Shown here: positions 55,464 through 64,000 of the stretch, in pieces
Position numbering within the stretch: position 1 is the first letter of the stretch
Layout of the letters: the number at the start of each line of letters is the position of its first letter
DNA from: Protopterus annectens
Lineage: Eukaryota > Chordata > Ceratodontiformes > Protopteridae
Assembly (NCBI RefSeq): GCF_019279795.1
Contig: NC_056739.1
Location: forward strand, 17,649,292 to 17,713,291
Direction: 5' to 3'
DNA: 64,000 bases
Made by a program: the position numbers and the translations under genes
The notes under the pieces: generated by a model
Seen by the model: only the letters and a program-made list of their open reading frames with translations
Database searches by the model: none
What the model was told of the DNA's origin: nothing

Positions 55464-57552
55464 TTTGGGTGTGTTGAAAAGATCCCTGAGTCTTTTGGAA
55501 CCACATCTTTCCTCCTCGTTGCCCTTTAGGGTAGGGTCTAGATGGAACGGAAAAACGGACCCCTACGGCAGACAGGGTCTTCCCTTCTTGTTCACACCTC
55601 GTGAGAGTCTCCTTTACTTTGGGCCCAAACAGGGAGGCACCATCAAAGGGGGCATTGGCAAAGGAAGACTTAAAGGCTTCCGCAAAGGAGCATAAGCGCA
55701 ACCAGGATTGTCTTCTCAGTGCAATCGCTGAAGCTGCCGCTCTACTCGATCCTTCGGCTGCATATGAAATCAGCCTCATGGACGAGTTGACTATGGAATT
55801 TAGGGTGTTAAGTTGCGCTGTCACTTTCTCGGCGACAGCAGCATCTGTGTGTCCCTGAAGAGTATCTCCTAATTCCTTAATGAGATCTCTTTGTAAACGT
55901 GTAAAATGCGTAAGGTAGTTCAGCGATCGGATGGAAAAAGTCGCCTAACTAAATATGCGCTTCCCATATCTGTCCATTGTCCTAGAATCCTTATTAGGAG
56001 GATGGACAGAGGAAGATGATTCAGACATCTCTTTCTTAGTGGCCGCCGCCACCACCATAGTGTCTACGGGAACCCCTTTTGTAAGACAGGCTTTATCTTG
56101 GGGAGCTGTCATGTATTTGTTAGGTTTACGCGGGACTGGTTCCACTGTATCAGGTGTTTCCCAAGCCCTCCGAGCTACTAGATCCATGAGATCGTCAAAG
56201 GGAGGAGTCACCCAGGCGGTAGAAGGTTGAGTCCCAAATGCCTTCAGTAAAACCGATTCATCCGCAGAAGGGGTAAGGGTTTGCCAGTCCCCTCTGCTTC
56301 AGGATTTCCAAAATGTCTACAAAGGAGACATCCTCAGAGGTGGACCGTGGGGACCCTTCTGTTTCATCTAAATCAGTATCAGATGTAAGAGATTCATGTG
56401 GGGAATCTATGTGCCTCCTCTTGCACAGTCGTTTCCTCGGAACATCCTCATTGGGAGCTTCTGGGGATGCATCTGAGGAACCAGAGTCTCCCTGTGGGGA
56501 TTTCTGAGGCATTAGGTCTCGACACTTGGTAGGTACCGAAGGTACAGAAGCAGAACGCGGACCTTTTGGGGAAGGAGATAAAGAAGCCGATGAAGTAAGT
56601 GTCTGATCCGACAAGACCTTCCTCATGATGTCAAAGGCACCGGTGCCCCGACCCGAAGAACCGACCTGATCCGAAGAAGGAGGTCGTTTCTCCAGAATCG
56701 GAACCACGGGCTCCGACACCGAGGACGGATCCAAACTGATCTGAGCCGAGGCACCGAGAGGAAGAGTCGGAACCGAAATCTCGGTTCGACTATCCCCCCC
56801 GGAACCCAGGAAAGATGTTCGGCTCCAAGACTCTCCGGCTGGTTCCGAAGGAGTCGAGGTCAATGGAGCCGATAGCACTACTGGAGGCTTCGGCACCGAG
56901 GGCTCTACAATCATCGGTTCTTCGACTCCTAACACCGATGACTCGACGGGTCTCGGAGGAGGAAGTGTCGAGGGAGCTGGAATAGCTTTGAGTTTCGAAA
57001 CCAACTGGGACGAAACCTCGAGTAATTTTGAGAAAGCCGAGTTCTCCATAAGCTTCTGTACCACTCTGTCCACATCGGAGTCGGAAATGGGCCTCGAAGA
57101 ACGGGTCGAAGGAATCGAAGCCGTCACCGAGCGAAGGATAGTAGATGGTGGTACCTCTGATATCGGCTCCAAGACCTGAGCCTCGTGCAGAGATAAGGTC
57201 TCGACACCCGGCACCGAAGTCATAGGAGCCGGTGTCCGAATTTGAAAAGAAGTGCTCGGAGCCGATGACTTGGGCTCTGACACTCTTGAAGACTTCGACC
57301 CCTTCGAAGACTTCGAAACCTGTTCAGCCTTGTCCAGGGCCTCTTGAAACTCAGGTTTGATTAAACCTCTGTCCACCAACTTCCTGCGTCTTTCCAGCAT
57401 GACCCTCCCACTAAAGGAATGACAGATGGAACAGTCTTCCTGCAAGTGGAGAGGGCCAAGACAGTAGACGCAGGAAGAATGGTTGTCAGTAATGGACATC
57501 TTCTGTCCACACTGACACCTTTTGAATCCACTCTTAGTCTTTTTTGACATTC
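55339..57552 (-). pseudogene. DIRS-H gag region
   Basis: Starts MSKKTKSGFKRCQCGQKMSI, with knuckle CVYCLGPLHLQEDC and LERRRKLVDRGLIKPEF. A 436-codon frame covers the Ser/Pro-rich middle (57568-56258); the conserved ALRRQSWLRLCSFAEAFKSS and LFGPKVKETLTRCEQ blocks and the RGRGGGRNGRRRPAGRG tail lie at 55824-55339. Fossil with few breaks. Confidence 0.9.
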
Positions 57553-57650
57553 TAGTAAAAGACAGCACTATATAGAAAAAATTTTTTAACTACCAAATCA
57601 GTATATAAGTATCTATATATAAATGCACAAAAAACACACCACAGCACACT

Positions 57651-57654
57651 GATA

Positions 57655-57704
<50 letters not shown>
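57651..57704. repeat. (TA)n microsatellite in DIRS-H leader
   Basis: TA tract about 100 bases upstream of the gag start on the minus strand, the counterpart of 34408-34459 in DIRS-E. Confidence 0.95.
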
Positions 57705-57707
<3 letters not shown>

Positions 57708-57960
57708 AGAAAAAATGAAAAAGTTAACTTTCTTTAAAAATACTGAAAGTTGTTACAGGCAAAAAAATGGCCTAAGGCCCTTACTAATAACTTTAAAGGT
57801 AACAAACTACCTAAACTAGTTCACACAACTACTATCTATATGAAGCTATCAATTATAAAGATAAAGATTATAAGAATATAAAAAAATAACTATATTTATC
57901 AATAAAAAAACAGTAAAAATTGTACTGGCCCAAGCCTCTCGATGTGATCTGCTGCTAGCG

Positions 57961-58118
57961 GCAAACTAGATCTGAGGGTTAGCACCGGAGGATCATGGGA
58001 TATTACTGTGCCTTGAGCTTTCTCGAAGATGCGAGCTAGTGATGCGGCCGACTCGGAGCCGAGGATCGGCTCCGAACCCGTGTGTAAGAACAAACGGCGA
58101 GATTAAACAATTTCACAT
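57961..58118 (-). repeat. DIRS-H left ITR
   Basis: Inverse of 51889-52069, hairpin at 58055-58073, ends CACAT. Confidence 0.9.
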
Positions 58119-58450
58119 CGAAGGATTACAGACAATCGGACCAACTTTTCGTGTCTTATGCAGACAATAAAAAAGGTTGCTCAGTATCAAAAATCACTCT
58201 ATCCAAGTGGCTCTCTGATTGCATCAGATTCATTTATACTTCCACTAATCAGCCATTAGAAACCAACGTCAAAGCCCATTCTACACGAGCTGTTTCTACA
58301 TCATTATCTCATGCAGCACGCTTGCCTTTAGATACCATCTGTGCAGCTGCCACGTGGTCAAAACCTCACACGTTTATCACTCATTACAAAGTGGATAAGA
58401 CCTCCAGGGACAGGGCTACGTTTGGTTCCACTGTGGTCAGGAATGTTCTC
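58119..58450 (+). pseudogene. DIRS-E tyrosine recombinase region, second part
   Basis: SDQLFVSYADNKKGCSVSK, HSTRAVSTS (H-x-x-R) and WSKPHTFITHYKVD (nucleophile region). Resumes the YR block exactly after DIRS-H. Fossil. Confidence 0.9.
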
Positions 58451-58560
58451 CTACCCACGTGTAAGAACAAAACGTCGAGATAGAACAACTTCACATAACG
58501 AAGTTATGTCCTTACCATAATGTTCCATGTGAGTTGTTCATCTCACCTTTTTGTTCTTAC
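58450..58560. repeat. DIRS-E ICR
   Basis: GAACAACTTCACAT and GAAGTTATGTCCTTACC, facing inverses of the left and right outer ends, meet at AAC (58497-58499). Confidence 0.85.
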
Positions 58561-58726
58561 ATTCCCGCCCACCTTCCCCCTCCAGTCAAGAGAGATGGTT
58601 GCCTTGGTAGATTGGTTCAGCTGTCAGTCTGTTTATACATTCCTGCTCTTCTTCTATCCTTCTACTCTTGGAGTTACCTGAGTAGGTAGACTATATAGTC
58701 ATATTCTGTCGGTAGGCTGTCTTGGT

Positions 58727-58915
58727 TGCAGCATACTAGATCTGGGGACTCATAGCAGGGCATCATGGGATATTCACTGGGTCTTGAGCTTCTCTGAGAG
58801 TCTGAGCTTGAAAAGTGGCCGATTCGGAGCCGAGGGATCAGCTCCAACCCACGTGTAAGAACAAAAAGGCGAGATGAACAACTCACATGGAACATTATGG
58901 TAAGGACATAACTTA
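58727..58915 (-). repeat. DIRS-E right ITR
   Basis: From the ACTAGATCTGGGG block through the hairpin-like GGAGCCGAGGGATCAGCTCC to GGTAAGGACATAACTT. Inverse of 27073-27236. Confidence 0.85.
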
Positions 58916-59029
58916 TTTTTTATAGTGTAAGAAGATTAAGTGGTTTCTGAGGCTATAGAGTCCAAAGGAAACCCAATTTCTACTACCCAGACTCCCAGAA
59001 GCATAGGCAGGGGGTAGGTGGGTGGGTTG

Positions 59030-59150
59030 TGAGAATACAGGTGTAGATGGACAACACACATGGAATGTTATGTTAAGTACATAACTTCTTTAAGTGATGT
59101 TGCCAATCTCGCCTTTATTCTCACTTGTAGGACCGCATCCCAAGCTACCT
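59030..59150. repeat. DIRS-I ICR
   Basis: TGGACAACACACATGGAATG matches the inverse of the DIRS-I right ITR at 26860, and GTGATGTTGCCAATCTCGCC should match its left end, which lies outside the window. Confidence 0.8.
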
Positions 59151-59159
59151 GATTCTTGG

Positions 59160-60265
59160 GTGGCTCATGGCAGAATATCCCTCAGGACCATAGAACCAAA
59201 GGATGCTCTACTCCTGGAGGTCAAATTTACTTTGTAATGAATAATAACGGTATGAAGGCTTGCCCATGTGGCTGCAGTACTTATACTGTCCAAAGATAGC
59301 CTTACTTTGAAAGCTGAAGTAGTAGCCATCGCTCTGGTGGAATGAGCTTTGACAGGTGCTGGTAGAGTCTTGTTCTTAGAAGTGTAAATAAAGGAAATGC
59401 ATTCAGAGACACATTTGGATAAGGTAACCTTAGATACTGGTAAGTGTTAGAAAAGGAAACACATAGCTGATCTGATTTTCTAAATTCTGCATTTCTATAT
59501 AGGTAAAAATGTAACTGTCTATGAATGTCCAATAGATGTACTGAGTATTCTCCTTTATTCTGAAAATTTGGGAAGAATACCTGTAACTCAACAGATTGAG
59601 GTTACTTTCAAACACAACTTTGGGTGGAAAGGAGGGGGTTGGTATGTAAAGAAACTCTGTCCTTATGAAAAATCAAGTATGGTGGTTTGACGGATAAAAC
59701 TTGTAATTCTGAAACTCTCTTTACTGAAGTGATAGTTACTAAAAATAACATCTTCCAAGAAAGAAATTTTAAGTCCCAGCTAGCAGAAGTTTCAAAGTGA
59801 AGATAGATAATGATACAAAATTTAGATCCCAAGCACTAAAAGCATAACATTTAGAACCCAAGATGGAGGTGGGTCTTTGTACGGAGGCCTTAAAAATATA
59901 GTTCCTTTCAAAAAGTCTTTACAAAGCCTGTTTGATACGATTCTGTAGCCATTTTCTTCAGTATAAAAGTTTGAAATTGCTGCCAGTTGAACTCTAACAG
60001 TAGCTGCAGCAGCACCTTCACTGAAAAGTTTAGCCAACTAGTCTAATATAAAATGCAGGAGAGCAATAAAGGGATCAATCTGATTAGAATTAGTCCATAA
60101 AGTAAACTTCTTCCATTTTACCTTGTATAGTTTTCGTGTGGATGACGTATGCAAAGAAATTAAAATGCATCTTACAGGAGAGGAAAGGGAAGGAAACCTG
60201 TCTATCAGGGGAAACTGGAGCAGCCAAGCTGTCAGTTTGAGGTTGTTTAAATTGGGATGAACCAT
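59160..60265 (-). pseudogene. DIRS-I tyrosine recombinase region
   Basis: Old recombinase remains: SSPVRCILISLHTSSTRKLY start, ITSVKRVSELQVLSVKPPYL, MDIHRQLHFYL. Fossil with many breaks. Confidence 0.8.
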
Positions 60266-60489
60266 TCCTGATGGGTAAATCAGAAGATCTGGAATGAGGT
60301 CCAGAATCTATGATTCATCATGAATACAAGGCCGAAGGAAGGGGAATCAGATCTATCAAGGCCAATAAGGGACAACTAGGATCAGTGTCATCTTCAACAA
60401 ACTTGCTTTTTGTAGTAATTTAGGAATTGGTGGATAGGCATAAACAATTCCCAGAGGATAATCATTAACAAGTGCATCCCTTGGGGATT

Positions 60490-61990
60490 CCCCTGGAAGA
60501 GGGATCACAGCAAAGTAGTTGCTGCATTTGCCGCTGGTGGGTGAAGCAAAAAGGTCGCAACAAGGCTGGCCACATTTTCAGAAAATCTCTTGCACAATTT
60601 TTTCATTGAGGGACCACTCGTGTGGCAATAGTATCGTTCTGCTCAATTTCTCTGCTATTACGTTGGATCTCCCCGGGATGTGTGTTGCTATCAGAAAGCG
60701 ATTGGAAAATGTAGCCCATTGCCACACCTTTATGGTTTCTTGACAAAGGAGTTAAGATTTGGGTCCCCCTTGTTTGTTTATGTACCAGACTACAGATACG
60801 TTGTCCAACTGGACTAGCATTCCCAGAGAGAGGGAGTCTTGAAATGCTTGCAACGCTAAAAGCATAGCCCACATCTCCAAGATGTTTATGTGCAAATGGG
60901 CTCGTGTTGATGCCAGATGCCTTGAACTGTCTTCCCTACATAATGTCCCAATACCCTATCTGGGAAGCATCTGTGGGCACTGTGGCGTGAGGTTGAGAAG
61001 AAATAAAGTGACTTCCTTTGATACCAAAGGACAGTGAATCCACCACTGAATATCCTTTTTGCAGGAGCTTATCATGATTTTGTGTGTCATTGGTAGTTCT
61101 AGAATTGACCAGTGGGTGGAAAGTAACCACTGAAGTATTCGCATGTGAAGACGAGCCAAGTGAATGAGAACAATTGAGGTTGCCATTTTGCCCAGTACTT
61201 GAACTAGATTGACAGAAGCTCGTTTCTTTCTGATCAACACTCTTACGTAACACAGAAGATAGTCTACTCTGTCTTGTGGAAGTTTTGCTATCATGCTTCT
61301 TGTGTCTATTTTTGCTCCTATGAAAACCAAGTTCTAACATGGCTCTTGAGCAGATTTTTCATAGTTTATTGTAAACCCTAGAGACAAACTGAGTTGTAGC
61401 ATGGAGTCCTTGGCCTGTAGCAGAAGATGCCTGGTCGGGGCTGTTATGAACCAGTTGCCCAAATATGGAAATCCCCGGAATCCTTGATGTCTCAGGTGAG
61501 CCATGACTACTGCCATTTGATGAACACTCTTGGGGCTGTGTTGAGACCAAAGGGCAGAGCTTGAAACTGAAAGTGACTGGCTCTTATCTGGATGCACAAG
61601 TGCCTTCTGGACTGCCTTTCCATCCATATATGGTAGTATGCATCCCGAAGGTCTATAGAACACATCCAGTTGTCTTTTTCCAAAAAAGAAAGTACTGACT
61701 GCAGTGTCACCATCCGGAACTTGCTCTTTTTTACCAATTTATATAGACTGCTGAAATCCAGAATAAGTCTTCAGTCCCATTTTCTTTGGAACTAAAAAGA
61801 ATCTTGAGTATTTCAAATCATCTCTGGTCTGCATGGACTTCTTGGATGACTCTTTTTCTTAGCAACTTTTGAATTTCTAAGGCTACTTGTTCCTTCTGAC
61901 TGGGTGGAATGCCTGGAGCTGTTTTGTTTTTGGGAATCTGGAAGGAAAAGGGAATGATGTAACCCCACGATATTATGTTCTGTACCAATC
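60490..61990 (-). pseudogene. DIRS-I reverse transcriptase and RNase H region
   Basis: MVTLQSVLSFLEKDNWMCSI, DLRDAYYHIWM and LPFGLNTAPRVF near 61740-61510; RNase H-like stretches near 60600-60990. Fossil with many breaks. Confidence 0.8.
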
Positions 61991-61999
61991 TGTTTTTTT

Positions 62000-64000
62000 A
62001 TTTTTAGCTAGGTATGAAGGTGCAAAGAGTGCAGACACAATCATCCCATGACTGCCTCCCGAGGAGGACAATCAGGCACCCCCCCAGGAGCACTGAAGGG
62101 GCCTACCAAAGAAAGATTCGCTGGAGCCCTGATTCTGTGGGCCTCCCTTGCTGTGAGGGTGGCATCTTCCATTACTGTACCCCCCCCCCCCTCTAAGAGA
62201 ACTTTAACTCTGTGTGTCTTGGAAAGACCTTTGTTATTTTTTTGAACTACATCTTCCCACTACTTCTTTGACCTTTGGGAAAGGGTCTGGTGGGTGTGGA
62301 AAAACGTACTTCAACGGCAGATAAGGTCCTGCCTTCCTGTTCACACCTGGTGAGCATCTCTTTAACTTTGGGCTCAAACAGAGAGGAACTATCAAAAGTG
62401 GCGTTAATGAAGGAAGACTTGAAAGACTCTGTGAAATCGCAAAGGCGCATCCAGGCCTGCCTGCTTAGTGAGATGCCTGTATTTACTGCCCTGCCCTACT
62501 CATTCCATCCGCTACATAAGAGATGAGTTTCATGGAAGAGTTTATAACCAAATTTAGGGTGGTGAGCTGAGATGTTACCTTGTCTGCAACCATATCAGCT
62601 ACAGCTCCTTGGAGGGAGTCTGATAACTCCTTTGTCAGATCGCTCTGTAGTCTAGTAAAATGAATTAAGTAATTCAACGACTGTAAGGTGAAGGTCACTG
62701 ATGGAAAGACACTTCCCATATCTATCCATGGTCTTAGCATCTTTATTCTGGGATGGATAGTGGAATTAGTCTCAGGTAGTTCCTTTTTAATGGCTGCCAC
62801 AATAACCATAGCATCAACTGCTACATCTTTTGTAAGGAAAGGCTTGTCTGAAGGGACAGTAATATATTTATTCTGCCTCCTAGAAGTAGGTTCTATGGAG
62901 TCTGGGGTCTCCCCAGCCATCTGAGAGAATTAAATCAATAAGCTCATCGGAAGGAGGGTTCACCCAAGAGGGGGAAGGGTGAGACCCAAAAGCCTTCAGG
63001 TATACAGATTCCTCAACTGAAGGGGTTTTAGACTGGCAGTCACCTTTCTGTTTTAACATTTCCACAATGTCTCCTAAGGAAACATCTTCAAGTGGGGACC
63101 AAGGGAACCCTTCTGCATCACTGAGGTATGTATCAGATGTTACTGACTCTTCTGGGGAGTCCAGATGCTTCCTCTTGCAAGTCCTCTTCTGAGGGACTAC
63201 TTCAGTAGGGTAATCTGAGGAAGTTTTGGAAGGGGGGTGGGGGCTCCCTGTTGGACATCCTGAGGTCTAGGGTCTCTGCGGTCCCATGGAAGGGGTAGGT
63301 GAGTAGATGAAGTGGCAGGCCCAGAAGTGGAAGGAAGTTCTTGGAGAGAGTGTGTCTGTGACTGGGATGTGGTCATTACCCTCCTCATAACCTAAAGGGC
63401 ACCCTGCCCCTGATCTGAAGAAACCTCTAGATCTGACCAAAGAATAATCAGAGCCGAGGGAATCTCCAGCACACAGGACAGATGCTCCAAGGTAAGATCC
63501 AAAGCTCCAAGAGGCAGGGTCAGATCCGGTGACATCTGAACCTACTCTCTGGGTCTGACTGGGGATTGTCGGGTTCTAGAGATCTCCCACTCTGACAGAG
63601 CAGAAGAGCTCAGGGCAGACGTCAGATCAGAGGAACCTTTGGTCCTGAAATCCGAGACAGACACCAGCTGGACATCCTAATCTTCCGGCTCCAAAATCAG
63701 GGTACAGGTCATAGGAGGAACAGACATTGATGGAGAAGATTTTGTTGGATCTGATGCCTTTGAGCTTGGATCCAGTAATAACTTGGCCAAAGCTGGTATC
63801 TTCAGAACCCTCTGCACTATCCTATCCACATAATCATCATCATCTGATAAGCTTCTGAAAGATCAGATAGATAAGGTAGGGGATCTAGATTTTGTCAAAA
63901 CTGGTGATGGCAGCCAGAAGATATAGGCTCCAATGATGGAGAATGGCTCCGAAGTCTAAACTCAGTTGGAGCTGAAGAGGTAGGAGCAGAAGGTGCAGAT
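62000..64000 (-). pseudogene. DIRS-I gag region (runs off window)
   Basis: Recognisable blocks: MRLCDFTESFKSSFINATFD and KEMLTRCEQEGRTLSAVEVR (62450-62250), KPFLTKDVAVDAMVIVAA and FTRLQSDLTKELSDSLQ (62900-62600), SLQELPSTSGPATSS-type low-complexity sequence beyond. The N-terminus is outside or near the window edge. Fossil with many breaks. Confidence 0.8.

Larger units (their letters stand above)
51889..58118 (-). mobile_element. DIRS-H retrotransposon inside DIRS-E
   Basis: A full-span DIRS of 6.23 kb on the minus strand, in the YR region of DIRS-E. TAA outside the right end (51886-51888) equals the ICR centre (TTA, 52336-52338); CGA (58119-58121) outside the left end belongs to DIRS-E. Sub-lineage mark GTTCTTACACACGGG, close to D and E. 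Its RT-to-YR frame looks whole; gag carries about two breaks. It is probably among the younger copies. Confidence 0.94.
27073..58915 (+). mobile_element. DIRS-E: plus-strand DIRS split by three later insertions
   Basis: The only plus-strand DIRS in the window. Its own sequence lies at 27073-27383, 34328-36109, 48690-51885 and 58119-58915, which total about 6.1 kb, the length of a single DIRS element. The intervening DNA is a Penelope-like palindrome with DIRS-D, then DIRS-F with DIRS-G, then DIRS-H. At each break the parts resume without visible loss of order: left ITR and leader, gag, RT-RNase H, YR, ICR, right ITR. Broken fossil beyond the insertions. Confidence 0.9.
26838..64000 (-). mobile_element. 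DIRS-I: oldest, outermost DIRS of the nest (runs past window end)
   Basis: Its right ITR lies at 26838-27034, and its ICR, recombinase, RT-RNase H and gag lie at 59030-64000. The two parts are separated by the plus-strand DIRS-E (27073-58915). They belong together because the right ITR outer sequence CCATGTGTGTTGTCCA is matched by TGGACAACACACATGG in the ICR at about 59073, a match not shared with the other copies. The left ITR lies beyond base 64000. It is the most decayed copy, as expected for the host of the nest. Broken fossil. Confidence 0.85.

Noticed and set aside
58501-58915. A separate short DIRS derivative with facing inverted ends
   Set aside because: It is the ICR plus right ITR of the plus-strand DIRS-E, in the expected order after its YR region.
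3753-64000. Endogenous retroviruses or Gypsy-type LTR elements
   Set aside because: There are no direct LTRs, no aspartic protease, no integrase and no target duplications. The terminal repeats are inverted and a tyrosine recombinase is present.
3753-64000. Polinton or other large DNA virus-like elements
   Set aside because: No protein-primed polymerase, packaging ATPase or capsid gene was seen.
1-64000. tRNA, rRNA or CRISPR arrays
   Set aside because: No cloverleaf, rRNA core sequence or regularly spaced short repeats were seen. The repeated words in gag are irregularly spaced and within coding sequence.

Overview
The window looks like vertebrate, probably amphibian, nuclear DNA from a repeat-rich genome. 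It has no bacterial-style operons and no complete host gene. Most of it is DIRS-type retrotransposons, which carry a tyrosine recombinase (YR) in place of an integrase. Such density of DIRS is known from caecilians, salamanders and a few other large genomes; the species is an inference.

Layout. 1-2430: a decayed CR1/L2-like LINE on the minus strand with a 2A-like motif, itself carrying a small Tc1/mariner-type insertion (784-1118). 2800-3390 and 10790-11485: an unclassified repeat. 3753-10446: DIRS-A, a divergent lineage with TATA boxes in both terminal repeats and an internal 1.15 kb tandem duplication. 11489-17541: DIRS-B. 18306-24229: DIRS-C. 24230-26837: non-DIRS DNA with two candidate host exons on the minus strand. 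26838-64000: one nest. DIRS-I (minus, 26838 to beyond the window) is split by DIRS-E (plus, 27073-58915). DIRS-E is in turn split by three insertions: a palindromic Penelope-like repeat (27384-34327) that holds DIRS-D (27853-33904); DIRS-F (36110-48689) that holds DIRS-G (36834-43140); and DIRS-H (51889-58118).

All nine DIRS copies share one plan: a left inverted terminal repeat (ITR), gag with an N-terminal CCHC knuckle, reverse transcriptase plus RNase H, a YR with the R / H-x-x-R / Y signature, an internal complementary region (ICR), and a right ITR. The ICR is complementary to the outer ends of both ITRs, as expected for circle formation before YR-mediated insertion. Most copies are broken fossils; a few reading frames (gag of F, RT-RNase H of D, RT-to-YR of H) still look whole.

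The most interesting signal is at the insertion junctions. In six copies a variable trinucleotide just outside the right end is identical to the trinucleotide at the centre of that copy's own ICR. The left side keeps a different trinucleotide that belongs to the target. This looks like the coupling sequences of tyrosine-recombinase conjugative elements, and the targets share a GAA-type flank.
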